Made by a program: the position numbers and the translations under genes. This document shows positions 30,084 to 38,947 of a stretch of DNA of 64,000 nt, in pieces. Below the pieces are notes generated by a model that had not been told where the DNA came from, made no database searches, and saw only the letters and a program-made list of their open reading frames with translations. Numbering within the stretch: the first letter of the stretch is position 1; each line of letters starts with the position of its first letter. This stretch comes from Pelagovum pacificum. Lineage in GTDB: Bacteria; Pseudomonadota; Alphaproteobacteria; Rhodobacterales; Rhodobacteraceae. The stretch covers positions 3,657,001 through 3,721,000 of the forward strand of contig NZ_CP065915.1 in NCBI RefSeq assembly GCF_016134045.1, in the 5' to 3' direction.

Positions 30084-30586
30084 CCGCCGCAGCGGCTTGC
30101 CGCCTCGTCCACGGCCGGCCCGAACCCGGCGAGCGAGAAGAAATGGACGACCACCGTCCCGCGGGACGAGCTCGACGACAGCCGGAGCTCGTCGGCGCCG
30201 CGCATGGCCGAGACGAGCGCCGCGTCGGCGTCCGGATCGGCGGGCCAGGCCCAGATGTCATCGGTGAAGAGCTGCGACTGGCTGTTGCCGACGGTCGCCT
30301 CGACCGTGCCGTCTTCCTCGAACGGGAACCCGCCGAGGTAAGCGACCTGCCCCTCCGCGCCTTCGCCGGGGCGATAGACGACGGTGAGGTAGGGCTCGTC
30401 CGTGTTGGCCGTGACCTCCGTCCCGTCACGGAAGTACTGCGCGCGGGTGGGGGAGGAGATCGCCATGCACTCGCTCTCGTCGTCGGCGACGTAGACGAAC
30501 CAGTCGGTGTCCGCGGCCTCCTGAGCGAAGGCCGGGGTCGAAAGGGTCATTGCGGCAAGCGCGGCCGCATGCAGGGCGATCTTCAT
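30080..30586 (-). CDS. Invasion-associated locus B (IalB)-like periplasmic protein
   Basis: A 168-residue protein with a Sec signal (MKIALHAAALAAMTLSTPAF then AQ). The mature domain starts DTDWFVYVADDESECMAISSP, the IalB-like W...C pattern, and ends GFGPAVDEAASRCGG with the second conserved Cys. Similar proteins in alphaproteobacteria are periplasmic; the name comes from Bartonella and the function here is unknown. It lies 23 bases after its paralogue at 30610, from which it is about half identical by eye. Confidence 0.8.
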   Translation of the reverse strand: MKIALHAAALAAMTLSTPAFAQEAADTDWFVYVADDESECMAISSPTRAQYFRDGTEVTANTDEPYLTVVYRPGEGAEGQVAYLGGFPFEEDGTVEATVGNSQSQLFTDDIWAWPADPDADAALVSAMRGADELRLSSSSSRGTVVVHFFSLAGFGPAVDEAASRCGG

Positions 30587-30609
30587 GGTCGTTGTGTCCT
30601 CTGACGTGT

Positions 30610-31137
30610 TCAGCTGCAGCGGCGCTGCGCCTCGTCCACGGCGGCGGTGAAGCCGAGCAGCGAGAACTGGTCGACCGTCTGGTTGCCGCGACCGGAGCGC
30701 GCGCGAAGCGTCGCCTCGGCACCGCGCTTCATGGCCGCGATGATGCGCGCATCGTCATCCGGCGTCGCCGGCCATGCCCATTCGCCTTCGGTGAACAGCT
30801 CGAACGCCGTATCGCCGATGCTGAGGGTGACTGTCGACCCGCCCGCGAAGGGGTAACCGCCGGTGAAGGTCACCTGGCCGTTCACGCCAGCACCGGGCCG
30901 GTAGAATACGAACAAAAGAATATCGCCACGGCGACCGTCGGTCGCGTTGCCGTTGCTGTCGAGGAGAGCGGTCTCTTTCGGGGCCGAGACGCCCCAGCAC
31001 TCTCTCGGGTCGTCCTCAACGAACACACTCCAGTCGGTGTCCGCTGCAACCCGGTTCGACGATTCCTGAGCCCATGCCGACGACGCGGCCAATGCGGCCA
31101 CGGTCAGGCACGCGCCACGCAGAAATCCTGAAATCAT
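30610..31137 (-). CDS. Invasion-associated locus B (IalB)-like periplasmic protein
   Basis: A 175-residue tandem paralogue of the next gene. The signal peptide is MISGFLRGACLTVAALAASSA then WAQ; the mature part has DTDWSVFVEDDPRECWGVS, a FTGGYPFAGGSTVTLSIGD core, EGEWAWP, and a C-terminal FTAAVDEAQRRC. An AGGAGG site lies 8 bases before the ATG at 31137. It is divergent from the asparaginase gene, whose leader contains a long hairpin. Confidence 0.8.
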   Translation of the reverse strand: MISGFLRGACLTVAALAASSAWAQESSNRVAADTDWSVFVEDDPRECWGVSAPKETALLDSNGNATDGRRGDILLFVFYRPGAGVNGQVTFTGGYPFAGGSTVTLSIGDTAFELFTEGEWAWPATPDDDARIIAAMKRGAEATLRARSGRGNQTVDQFSLLGFTAAVDEAQRRCS

Positions 31138-31265
31138 TCCTGCAGCCTCCTAGCTGTCCTTGCCTCTGGGTTTCCCGCCGCTCCGAAGGCGCGTTCTTGC
31201 GGCACCTTTTCGGCTGGCAGGCATCGGTTCAAGCCGATAGCCATGAACCTAGCAATAAATCGCCA

Positions 31266-31313
31266 AGGTGGAAAAGCCCCGAACGCTCACGCTGTCGTGG
31301 GCCATTTCCACCT
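31266..31313. promoter_or_regulatory. Long hairpin in the asparaginase 5' leader
   Basis: AGGTGGAAA at 31266-31274 pairs exactly with TTTCCACCT at 31305-31313, and inside these arms a GCCC/GGGC pair extends the stem. It ends 20 bases before the ATG chosen for asparaginase. It could be a 5' UTR regulatory structure; if the earlier in-frame ATG at 31243 is the true start the region would instead be coding. Confidence 0.45.
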
Positions 31314-31332
31314 GAAAACAGGAAAATGCGAC

Positions 31333-32295
31333 ATGGTCGGCGACGAAACGCTTGTCGAACTCACACGTGGCGGGCGCCTCGAGAGCGCGCATCGCGGGCA
31401 TGCGGTGGTCGTGGATGCCTCGGGACAGATCATCGAATCCTGGGGCGATCCGGAGTTGCTGATGTATCCCCGGTCCTCCTGCAAGATGATCCAGGCCCTG
31501 CCCCTCGCCGAAAGCGGCGTTTCCCTGACCACCGAGCAATTCGCCCTGTCCTGCGCGAGTCACCGGGGCGCCGCGATCCACACCGAGCGGGTGAATCGCT
31601 GGCTCGACGAGCTCGGCATGAGCGACGACGATTTCCGCTGCGGGCCGCAAATGCCGAACGACCGGGATGCGCGTTACGCGATCATCCGCTCAGGCGAGCA
31701 GCCGTGCCAGGTTCACAACAACTGCTCCGGGAAGCACGCCGGGTTCCTGACCATGACGAAGCACATCGGTGCAGGCCCGGAATACGTGGAGCCCGATCAT
31801 CCGCTGCAGCGCGCGATCCGCACCGCGTTCGAGGAGGTGACGAAAGAGGTGACGCCGGGCTACGGGATCGACGGCTGCTCTGCCCCGAACTTCGCCTGCA
31901 CCCTCACCGGGCTGGCCCGCGCCATGGCGACTTTTGCCGCCGCCGGCACGGGAAGCAGCGCGCGCGACAAGGCCATGGTCACGCTGCGAGAGGCGATGAT
32001 GACGCACCCCGAGCTGATCTCGGGCGAAGACGGGGCCTGCACCGCCCTGATGCGCGCCGCCGCTGGCAAGGCCGCGATCAAGGACGGCGCGGAAGGGGTC
32101 TACACCGCGATCTTGCCGGAAAAGGGTATCGGCATCGCGCTGAAGATCACCGACGGTGCCGGGCGCGCCGCGGAGTGCGCGATTGCCGCGATCCTCGCGC
32201 GGCATGGGGTCATCCCGGACACCCACCCGCTGATCTCGCAAACCCTGACGAACCGCCGGGATATCGACGTCGGAACACTGCGGGCGGTCATCTGA
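31333..32295 (+). CDS. Asparaginase II-family (rhizobial type) L-asparaginase
   Basis: A 320-residue protein of the Rhizobium etli AnsA-like family, which hydrolyses L-asparagine by a Ser-Lys serine-hydrolase-like site and differs from E. coli AnsB. Motifs RSSCKMIQALPL, CASHRGAAIHTERV, NNCSGKHAGFLTM and GCSAPNFACTLTGLA are characteristic. The start at 31333 (MVGDETLVELTRGG) is chosen because it fits the family start; an upstream ATG at 31243 is in frame but adds 30 unlikely residues. It is followed closely by the AEC transporter. Confidence 0.85.
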   Translation: MVGDETLVELTRGGRLESAHRGHAVVVDASGQIIESWGDPELLMYPRSSCKMIQALPLAESGVSLTTEQFALSCASHRGAAIHTERVNRWLDELGMSDDDFRCGPQMPNDRDARYAIIRSGEQPCQVHNNCSGKHAGFLTMTKHIGAGPEYVEPDHPLQRAIRTAFEEVTKEVTPGYGIDGCSAPNFACTLTGLARAMATFAAAGTGSSARDKAMVTLREAMMTHPELISGEDGACTALMRAAAGKAAIKDGAEGVYTAILPEKGIGIALKITDGAGRAAECAIAAILARHGVIPDTHPLISQTLTNRRDIDVGTLRAVI

Positions 32296-32299
32296 CCTG

Positions 32300-33232
32300 A
32301 TGCTCCCCGTCTTTCTGGAGACGCTGCCGTTCTTCGCGGTCATCGCGCTCGGCTACCTGTCGGGACGGAGCGGCTTCTTCTCGCCCGAGGCGACGGCCTA
32401 CCTCACCAAGTTCGTCTTCTACTTCGCGCTGTCGGCGATGCTGCTGCGCTTTTCGGTGAACCTGAAACTGGGCGAAGTCTTTTCGTGGGACTTCGTGATC
32501 GCCTACCTGGTCGGGAGCGTCTTCGTCTACGTGGTTGCCACGGTGGTCGCGATGCTGCGCAACCGCGGGATCGAGGAGGCGGCCGTGGAGTCGCAATGTG
32601 CCGTGATCGGCAACGTCGGCTTCCTGGGCATCCCCATGCTGGCGATGCTGATGGGCGAGGATGCCGTTGGCTACATCATGCTCGTGCTCGCGGTCGACCT
32701 CATCATTTTCGGGTCGCTGATCGTCATCCTCATCACCGGGGCTAGGGACGGGCGGATGTCTCCGGCGATCCTCGGGACGGTCGGACTCGGGCTGCTGAAG
32801 AACCCGATGATCGTGTCGATCGCGATCGGGCTATCGGTCTCCGGGTTCGGCCTTCCGGTGCCGGCGCCGGTAAACTCCTTCCTTGTGCTGCTCGGCTCCG
32901 CTGCGACGCCGGGGGCACTGTTCGCCATCGGCGCCTCGCTCGCCACCAAGTCGGCGGAGCGGCTGGCCGTCGCCGGCTGGCTGAGCTTCGCCAAGCTCGT
33001 CCTGCATCCCGCCGCCGTCACCGTCTGCGCGCTGTTCCTGTTCGACGTGCCGCCTTACGGTGCCGCGGTGATGATCGCCGCGGCGAGCCTGCCGGTCGCC
33101 GGCAACGTCTACATCCTCGCCCAGCATTACGGGGTCGCACCGCAGCGGGTCTCGGCCTCCATCCTGATCTCGACGGCGGTCAGCGTGGTCACGGTCTCTG
33201 CCGTGATCGCGTGGGTGATGCAGATGACCTGA
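32300..33232 (+). CDS. AEC-family transporter
   Basis: A 310-residue permease with eight to ten hydrophobic segments, beginning FLETLPFFAVIALGYLSGRS. This is the auxin efflux carrier/malonate-transporter fold (AEC), with the pseudo-twofold pattern of family members. It begins five bases after the asparaginase stop, so it is probably cotranscribed. A substrate such as an organic or amino acid is possible but not shown. Confidence 0.85.
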   Translation: MLPVFLETLPFFAVIALGYLSGRSGFFSPEATAYLTKFVFYFALSAMLLRFSVNLKLGEVFSWDFVIAYLVGSVFVYVVATVVAMLRNRGIEEAAVESQCAVIGNVGFLGIPMLAMLMGEDAVGYIMLVLAVDLIIFGSLIVILITGARDGRMSPAILGTVGLGLLKNPMIVSIAIGLSVSGFGLPVPAPVNSFLVLLGSAATPGALFAIGASLATKSAERLAVAGWLSFAKLVLHPAAVTVCALFLFDVPPYGAAVMIAAASLPVAGNVYILAQHYGVAPQRVSASILISTAVSVVTVSAVIAWVMQMT

Positions 33233-33298
33233 CCGGGCCGCATTGCCCCCACTCCCACCGTTCGGCATGGTGCCGGCGACCTGAACCGGAGGACCGAC

Positions 33299-34129
33299 AT
33301 GGAAACCAAGTCCGAGAACCGCTGTTTCGGCGGCCTGCAGGGGGTCTATTCGCACCCCTCCAAGTCCACCGGGACCGAAATGACCTTCGGCCTGTTCCTG
33401 CCGGAGGAGGCGAACGACGGCCCGGTGCCGGTGCTGTGGTTCCTGTCGGGGCTGACTTGCACGCACGAGAACGCGATGACCAAGGCGGGCGCGCAGGCGT
33501 TTGCCTCGGAATACGGGATTGCGCTTTGCTTTCCAGACACCTCGCCGCGCGGTGACGACGTGGCGGATGACGAGGCCTACGACCTGGGAAAGGGCGCGGG
33601 CTTCTACGTGAACGCGACCGAAAAGCCTTGGGCCCCGCACTTCCGCATGTGGGACTACGTCGCCGAGGAACTGCCGGAACTGCTGGGCAAGTCCTTCCCG
33701 ATCGACCTCGACCGGCAGGCGATCACCGGGCATTCGATGGGCGGCCATGGCGCGCTGACGCTGGCGATGGGCCTGCCGGGGCGGTTCCGCTCGGTCTCGG
33801 CCTTCGCGCCGATCTGCAGCCCGACGCAAAGTGACTGGGGCACCAAGCAGCTGGGCGCCTACCTCGGGCCGGACAAGTCGACCTGGGCTGCCCACGACGC
33901 GACCCTGCTGATGCAGGATCGTGGCCTCGACGCGCCGCTGTTGATCGACACCGGGACCGACGACCAGTTCGGCGACCTGCTGAAGACCGAGGCGCTGGCC
34001 TCCGCCATCGCGACGCGGCGCCAGCCGGCGACGTTGCGGATGCAGAAGGGCTACGATCACAGCTACTTCTTCGTCTCGACCTTCATTCCCGACCACCTCG
34101 ACTTCCACGCCGAAGCGCTGTTCGCATGA
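33299..34129 (+). CDS. fghA: S-formylglutathione hydrolase
   Basis: A 276-residue esterase that hydrolyses S-formylglutathione to formate and glutathione in formaldehyde oxidation. The nucleophile elbow is GHSMGGHGA with Ser146. The oxyanion and lid segment [20 protein letters not shown] is diagnostic of the family, as is [10 protein letters not shown]. The catalytic Asp and His are probably in [10 protein letters not shown] and KGYDHSYFF. No glutathione-dependent formaldehyde dehydrogenase is in the window. Confidence 0.95.
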   Translation: METKSENRCFGGLQGVYSHPSKSTGTEMTFGLFLPEEANDGPVPVLWFLSGLTCTHENAMTKAGAQAFASEYGIALCFPDTSPRGDDVADDEAYDLGKGAGFYVNATEKPWAPHFRMWDYVAEELPELLGKSFPIDLDRQAITGHSMGGHGALTLAMGLPGRFRSVSAFAPICSPTQSDWGTKQLGAYLGPDKSTWAAHDATLLMQDRGLDAPLLIDTGTDDQFGDLLKTEALASAIATRRQPATLRMQKGYDHSYFFVSTFIPDHLDFHAEALFA

Positions 34130-34139
34130 GGCCGCAGCG

Positions 34140-34592
34140 GTGATCTACGTCGATGCCGACGCCTGCCCGGTGAAGACCGAGGTGGAGAAGGTCGCCACCC
34201 GCCACCGGGCGAAGGTCGCGGTCGTGTCGAACGGCGGCATCCGGCCCTCCGCCAATCCGCTGCTCGAGACGGTGATCGTGCCCGACGGCCCCGACGAGGC
34301 CGACAAGTGGATCGCCGAACGGGCCGGGCCGGGCGACGTGGTCATCACCGGCGACATTCCCCTCGCCGCGAAGGTGGTGGAAGCCGGCGCGCGCGTGCTG
34401 AAGCACAATGGCGAGGCGCTGACGGCAGCCAACATCGGCAACGTCCTCGCCACGCGCGATCTGATGGCCGACCTGCGCGCCGCCGATCCGTTCCGGCAGG
34501 GCGGCGGAAAGGGCTTCTCCAAGGCCGACCGGTCCCGATTCCTCGACGCGCTGGAGCGCGTGCTGCAATCCCTCAAGAGAGAAACGCCATGA
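34140..34592 (+). CDS. DUF188 (YaiI/YqxD) family protein
   Basis: A 150-residue protein with the DUF188 opening [18 protein letters not shown] and the central [21 protein letters not shown]. It is PIN-like in fold prediction, with unknown function. The start is GTG at 34140, because the conserved sequence begins right after it. It overlaps the next gene by four bases (ATGA) and so forms a cluster of small genes. Confidence 0.9.
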   Translation: MIYVDADACPVKTEVEKVATRHRAKVAVVSNGGIRPSANPLLETVIVPDGPDEADKWIAERAGPGDVVITGDIPLAAKVVEAGARVLKHNGEALTAANIGNVLATRDLMADLRAADPFRQGGGKGFSKADRSRFLDALERVLQSLKRETP

Positions 34593-35209
34593 GTGTGAAC
34601 GCCGTCATCTTCGACATCGGCAACGTGCTGATCGAATGGAACCCGGAACGCTACTTCGACCGGGCCGTGGGCGAGGCCCGGCGCCGCGAGATGTTCGAGG
34701 CGCTCGACCTGCACGGGATGAACGACAAGGTCGACATGGGGCAGAACTTCACCGACACGGTGACGGCCTTCGCCGAGGAGAACCCGGCGTTCGCCGAAGA
34801 GATCATGCTCTGGCACGACAACTGGATCGAGATGGCTTCCCCGGCCATCGACCACTCCGTCCGGCTTCTGCGCGCGCTCCGGCGGCGCAAGGTGCCGGTG
34901 TTCGCACTGTCGAACTTCGGTGTGCAGACCTTCGAGATCGGGGAGCTGCACTACCCGTTCCTCGAGGAATTCGACAAACGCTTCATCTCGGGCCACATGG
35001 GCGTCATCAAGCCCGATCCCCGCATCTACGAGATGGTCGAAGAGGACGCCGGCTTCGCACCGGGCACGCTTCTGTTCACTGACGACCGCCCCGACAACAT
35101 CGCCGCCGCGCGGGCGCGTGACTGGCAGGTTCACCTGTTCGACGGCCCCGCCGGCCTTGCCGCGCGGCTGGTCGAGGAGAGACTGCTGACCGAGGGGGAA
35201 GCCGCATGA
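34589..35209 (+). CDS. HAD-superfamily phosphatase (YihX-like)
   Basis: A 206-residue HAD hydrolase. Motif I is [12 protein letters not shown], with the usual second Asp replaced by Gly, as in YihX (alpha-glucose-1-phosphate phosphatase) and haloacid-dehalogenase-like relatives. Motif II is SNFGVQTFE, the motif III Lys is in IKPDPRIYE, and motif IV is FTDDRPDNI. The long open frame upstream is another frame of DUF188 and is not part of it. It overlaps both neighbours by four bases. The substrate is unknown, probably a small phosphorylated metabolite. Confidence 0.88.
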   Translation: MSVNAVIFDIGNVLIEWNPERYFDRAVGEARRREMFEALDLHGMNDKVDMGQNFTDTVTAFAEENPAFAEEIMLWHDNWIEMASPAIDHSVRLLRALRRRKVPVFALSNFGVQTFEIGELHYPFLEEFDKRFISGHMGVIKPDPRIYEMVEEDAGFAPGTLLFTDDRPDNIAAARARDWQVHLFDGPAGLAARLVEERLLTEGEAA

Positions 35210-36108
35210 GCCGGGTCATTTCGTTCGATGAGGGCGACCGCGCGCTCGACTGGCTCGCCCTGACGGACGCGCTGGCGGCGGGGCACAAGCTACCGCGCGC
35301 CGAGATCGAGGACGTGTTCCTGTACCGCGATCCGGACACGCTGCTGAACCGCTCCGCCTGGATCGAGGGGCTGGGGCTACTGGTCAAATGCGCGACGATC
35401 TTCCCAGGCAACCCGGCGAAGGGCACGCCGATGATCAATGGCGCGGTGAACCTGTTCTCGGACGGGGACGGCACGCTGCTGGCCGTGGTCGATTTCCACC
35501 TCGTGACGAAGTGGAAGACGGCGGGCGACTCACTGCTCGCCGCGCGCCGCCTCGCCCCGCCGAAGGTGGCGGACATCCTGATCGTCGGCGCCGGAACGGT
35601 TGGGCACAGCCTGCGCGCCGCCTATGGCGCGGCGTTCCCCGATGCGCGCTTCACGGTCTGGAACCGCACAAGCGACAAGGCGGAGGCCTTCGCGGCGGAG
35701 CATGATGACACGCACGCGGTCACCGACCTCGCCGACGCGGTGCACGCCGCCGACATCGTGACCTCGGCGACCATGTCCTCCGAGCCAATCATTAAGGGGG
35801 AGTGGCTGCGCCCGGGGCAGCACCTCGATCTTATCGGGGCCTACCGGCCCGACATGCGGGAAGCCGACGACGCGGCGCTTACGCGGGCGCGGATTTTCGT
35901 CGATAGCCGAGAAACGGTCGTCTCGCACATCGGAGAGTTGAAGGACCCGATCGCCCGCGGCGTGATCGCAGACGGCGATGTGGTCGCCGATTACTATGAG
36001 CTCGACAACTTCCGCCGCGACCCTGATGACATCACGTTGTTCAAGAACGGCGGGGGTGCGCACCTCGACCTGATGACGGCGCGGCACATCCTCGACTCGG
36101 TCGGTTAG
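35206..36108 (+). CDS. Ornithine cyclodeaminase/mu-crystallin-family protein
   Basis: A 300-residue NAD(P)-binding protein with the central Rossmann motif ILIVGAGTVGHSLRAAYGA and a TPMINGAVNLFSDGDGTLLA segment. The family includes ornithine cyclodeaminase, alanine dehydrogenase and ketimine reductases. The substrate here is not clear; a delta-1-pyrroline/piperideine reductase or lysine-type activity is possible. It starts inside the HAD gene end (ATGA) and is convergent with the MFS gene, overlapping it by four bases. Confidence 0.85.
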   Translation: MSRVISFDEGDRALDWLALTDALAAGHKLPRAEIEDVFLYRDPDTLLNRSAWIEGLGLLVKCATIFPGNPAKGTPMINGAVNLFSDGDGTLLAVVDFHLVTKWKTAGDSLLAARRLAPPKVADILIVGAGTVGHSLRAAYGAAFPDARFTVWNRTSDKAEAFAAEHDDTHAVTDLADAVHAADIVTSATMSSEPIIKGEWLRPGQHLDLIGAYRPDMREADDAALTRARIFVDSRETVVSHIGELKDPIARGVIADGDVVADYYELDNFRRDPDDITLFKNGGGAHLDLMTARHILDSVG

Positions 36109-37340
36109 GCGGGAACGGCAACCGGCGTCCGGTTCTCGCGGATCGGCAGGTGGACGATCGCCGAGAAGGCTCCGACCGCGACGCCGACCCACCAGACGGC
36201 GTTGTAAGAGCCGTAGAGGTCGTACATCCGGCCGCCGAGCCAGACGCCGAGGAACCCGCCGATCTGGTGCGACAGGAACACGATGCCGTAGAGCGTCCCC
36301 ATGTAGCGGATGCCATAGAGGTGCGCGACGAGGCCGCTGGTCAGCGGAACAGTGGCGAGCCACAGCGAGCCCATCACGACGGAAAAGATCAGCACGCTCG
36401 TCGGCGTCATCGGCAGCAGGATGAAGGCCGAGGCGGCGATGGTCCGGGCGGTGTAGATGCCGGCCAGCAGGTACTTCTTGGTGAAGCGCTTGCCGGCCCA
36501 TCCGGCCGTGAGCGTGCCGGCGATGTTGGCGAGGCCGATCACCGCGATCGCGACGGCGCCGAGCGCGCTGGTCGTCGTGACCCCGAGCGAGTGCAGCAGG
36601 CTCCCGGACGCGATGTTGCCGCAGGCCTCTGCCACGAAGGCGGGGAAGTGCGCGGTGATGAAGGCCAGCTGATAACCGCAGGAGAAGAAACCGACGAAGA
36701 TGAAGGTATAGGACGGATCGCGGAGGGCGCGGCGCAGGATGGTGCCCATGCTCTCTTCCAGTTCCGCCTTGCTGACGGCGGGCGCGCGCATCATCGGCAG
36801 TACGAGCAGCGTGGCGAGGATGGACGCGGCGAAGACCATGAAGACGCCCTGCCATGACATCATGCCGAGCAGGTATTCCGCGACCGGCGGGCCGAAGACC
36901 TGCCCCGCCGAGCCGGCGGCGGTCACGATGGCCAGCGACATGGAGCGGTTCTCGGCGCTTGCCGCGCGGCCGACGACGGCCAGGATCACGCCGAAACCGG
37001 TGCCCGCAATGCCGAAGCCGACGAGCACCTCGTAGACCTGATGGGCGAGGGGGCTGGTCGCGCCGGCCGACAGGATGAGGCCGGCGGCATACATGAGCGC
37101 GCCCATGACGATCGCCTTGCGATCGCCGATCTTCTCGGCGATGGCGCCGAAGATCGGCTGACCGATCCCCCAGGCGAGGTTCTGGATCGCGATGGCGAGG
37201 CTGAACTCTGCGCGCGGCCAGCCGAATTCCTCGGCGATCGGGATCTGGAAAACACCAAAGGCGGCCCGGATCGAGAACCCGATCATGATGACGAGACAAC
37301 CGGCGACGAGAACCGGGGTGATCAGGCGTGACTGGCTCAT
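36105..37340 (-). CDS. MFS transporter
   Basis: A 411-residue major facilitator with about twelve hydrophobic segments. MSQSRLITPVLVAGCLVIMI is a first helix and SIRAAFGVFQIPIAEEFGWP the first periplasmic loop region; AIAEKIGDRKAIVMG holds the A-motif between TM2 and TM3. The family resembles OxlT/RhtX-type carriers, but the substrate is not evident. It is the only gene of its strand between rlmH and the mu-crystallin-like gene. Confidence 0.85.
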   Translation of the reverse strand: MSQSRLITPVLVAGCLVIMIGFSIRAAFGVFQIPIAEEFGWPRAEFSLAIAIQNLAWGIGQPIFGAIAEKIGDRKAIVMGALMYAAGLILSAGATSPLAHQVYEVLVGFGIAGTGFGVILAVVGRAASAENRSMSLAIVTAAGSAGQVFGPPVAEYLLGMMSWQGVFMVFAASILATLLVLPMMRAPAVSKAELEESMGTILRRALRDPSYTFIFVGFFSCGYQLAFITAHFPAFVAEACGNIASGSLLHSLGVTTTSALGAVAIAVIGLANIAGTLTAGWAGKRFTKKYLLAGIYTARTIAASAFILLPMTPTSVLIFSVVMGSLWLATVPLTSGLVAHLYGIRYMGTLYGIVFLSHQIGGFLGVWLGGRMYDLYGSYNAVWWVGVAVGAFSAIVHLPIRENRTPVAVPA

Positions 37341-37415
37341 GGACAGGTTTTGCGCCCGGTCCGACGTGCGGTCAATCGCGTTGGCGTGATGTCAGGTATT
37401 TCCGGTGGTGATGGC

Positions 37416-37440
37416 GGGTGCGCATCGAGCGCGCACCCTA
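37416..37440 (-). repeat. REP-like hairpin at the rlmH stop
   Basis: GGGTGCGC and GCGCACCC flank a 7-base loop just after rlmH. The outer bases TAG at 37438-37440 are the rlmH stop, so on the minus strand the gene ends within the hairpin (CGTAGGGTGCGC...). A similar stop-embedded hairpin occurs after leuC (46632-46658). This looks like the short REP-type palindromes I associate with Rhodobacterales. Confidence 0.55.
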
Positions 37441-37908
37441 CGCGCGGTGATAGGGAGAGCCGGCGAGGATCGTGGCGGCGCGATAGAGCTGTTCGGTCAG
37501 CATCACGCGGGCCAACATATGCGGCCAGACCATCTTGCCGAACGACAGGGCCGCGTCGGCGTCCGCCCTGAGGCCCGGGTCGATGCCGTCGGCCCCGCCG
37601 ATCACGAAGGCCACCTCGGGCCGGCCCTCGTCCCGCCAGCCAGCCAGCCGCTCGGCGAAGGCGGGCGACGTCATCACCTTGCCGCGCTCGTCGAGGCAGC
37701 AGATCACGGCACCGTCGGTAATGGATTTGCGGAGCAGAGCCGCCTCGGCGGACATGCCGCCGCCCTTGCGGTCATCGACTTCCCGAAGGTCGCACGGACC
37801 GAGGCCGAGAGGCCGGCCCGTCCGGTCGAACCGTTTCAGGTAATCGTCGACAAGCTCGCGCTCGGGACCGGCGCGCAGCCGGCCCACGGCGCAGACGGAA
37901 ACGCGCAA
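37438..37908 (-). CDS. rlmH: 23S rRNA (pseudouridine-1915-N3)-methyltransferase
   Basis: A 156-residue SPOUT-class methyltransferase that methylates pseudouridine 1915 of 23S rRNA. The motifs AFVIGGADGIDPGLRADADA and the C-terminal ARVMLTEQLYRAATILAGSPYHR are diagnostic. The TTG at 37908 is taken as the start because the family begins RVSVCAVGRL right after it and no ATG or GTG fits. It starts only four bases after the rsfS stop, as expected for this conserved pair. Confidence 0.94.
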   Translation of the reverse strand: MRVSVCAVGRLRAGPERELVDDYLKRFDRTGRPLGLGPCDLREVDDRKGGGMSAEAALLRKSITDGAVICCLDERGKVMTSPAFAERLAGWRDEGRPEVAFVIGGADGIDPGLRADADAALSFGKMVWPHMLARVMLTEQLYRAATILAGSPYHRA

Positions 37909-37912
37909 GAGT

Positions 37913-38350
37913 CTAGTTGCCGGTAACCGTGGACCGCCCGGCGGGCGCCCACATCTTCTCCAGTTGGTAGAACTCACGCACTTCGGGGCGGAAGACATGG
38001 ACGATCACGTCGCCCGTGTCGATTAGCACCCAGTCGCCGCTCTCCTTGCCTTCGACCTTGCTGTGGACACCCTGGTCCTGCTTCAGCCGGTCTGTCAGCT
38101 TCTCGGCGATCGACGCGACCTGGCGGCTGGACCGGCCCGTGGCGATCACCATCCAGTCGCCCATTTCGGAGCGACCGCGAAGGTCGATCTTCACGACGTC
38201 TTCGGCCTTGTCGTCATCCAGAGAAGAAAGGATCGCCGCGAGGATCGAGTCGCTCGTCGGCTGTGAACGCGCAGTCTTCACGCCTGCGCTTTCAGGAGCG
38301 GCTGTCGCCGCCATTGCAGTGAAAGACAGATCATTGTCCTCCGTTGGCAT
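37913..38350 (-). CDS. rsfS: Ribosome silencing factor
   Basis: A 145-residue RsfS/Iojap-type protein that binds uL14 and blocks subunit joining in nutrient-poor or stationary phase. The core is DDKAEDVVKIDLRGRSEMGD, then WMVIATGRSSRQVASIAEKL and GDWVLIDTGDVIVHVFRPEVR. An N-terminal extension of about 35 residues precedes the domain; a later ATG near 38314 (MAATAAPES) is a possible alternative start. It is immediately upstream of rlmH. Confidence 0.94.
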   Translation of the reverse strand: MPTEDNDLSFTAMAATAAPESAGVKTARSQPTSDSILAAILSSLDDDKAEDVVKIDLRGRSEMGDWMVIATGRSSRQVASIAEKLTDRLKQDQGVHSKVEGKESGDWVLIDTGDVIVHVFRPEVREFYQLEKMWAPAGRSTVTGN

Positions 38351-38455
38351 TGCGCCTGGACAGCCCCGGCGCCGGGCACGCCATCAATGTAGCAGCCGGA
38401 AGGTCTCATTTCAATCTGGGGGCGAAAGACGGTCCGAACGCGGTGCCCCGCCCGC

Positions 38456-38947
38456 TCAGTCGGCGTCGTCCTCGATCGGCTCGAACGTGCCGACAGACAT
38501 GCCCGACATCCACCAGCGGTTCTCCTCGAGCCGGAACAGAAGGTCGAAACTGACGTGTTCAGGCTGAAGCGGGAAGTAGCCGGTGAGCTGAAGCTCCCGG
38601 TTCTCGTTGCCGAGCTCCGCCTTCAGGATCACCGGGTCGATGGCAAGCGTCTGAAGGAGGTCGATCCCCGTCTGCCGCAGTGGCGCGAGCGCGGCCGCGA
38701 CCTCGGTCGGGTCGTTGTCGGCCCCGAAGGACGGCGCGGCGTAGTCCCGCAGCACCGTGTAGTTGCCGGTGACGTTGCCGTGATTGATCGCCGTCATCAG
38801 GTCGCGAACGAGCGCTTCGGCGAAGCTGCGCTCGATGGTGAGGTCGTCCTGTTGGGCCAGCGCGGGCGTTGCGCCGAGGCCCAACAGCACGAAGGCCGCC
38901 GCGCATGCGCGCAGCGGCCTCCGCGTTATGATTCCGGTGATGCTCAC
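38456..38947 (-). CDS. Small secreted hypothetical protein downstream of YadA-like adhesin
   Basis: A 163-residue protein with a Sec signal (MSITGIITRRPLRACAAAFV and the end TPALAQ). The mature part is acidic and contains MTAINHGNVTGNYTVLRDYA and RLEENRWWMSGMSVGTFEPI, which resembles small NTF2-like periplasmic domains of unknown role. Its GTG start at 38947 overlaps the YadA-like stop (GTGA), implying coupled translation and perhaps a function in export or assembly of the adhesin. I do not recognise the family. Confidence 0.75.
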   Translation of the reverse strand: MSITGIITRRPLRACAAAFVLLGLGATPALAQQDDLTIERSFAEALVRDLMTAINHGNVTGNYTVLRDYAAPSFGADNDPTEVAAALAPLRQTGIDLLQTLAIDPVILKAELGNENRELQLTGYFPLQPEHVSFDLLFRLEENRWWMSGMSVGTFEPIEDDAD

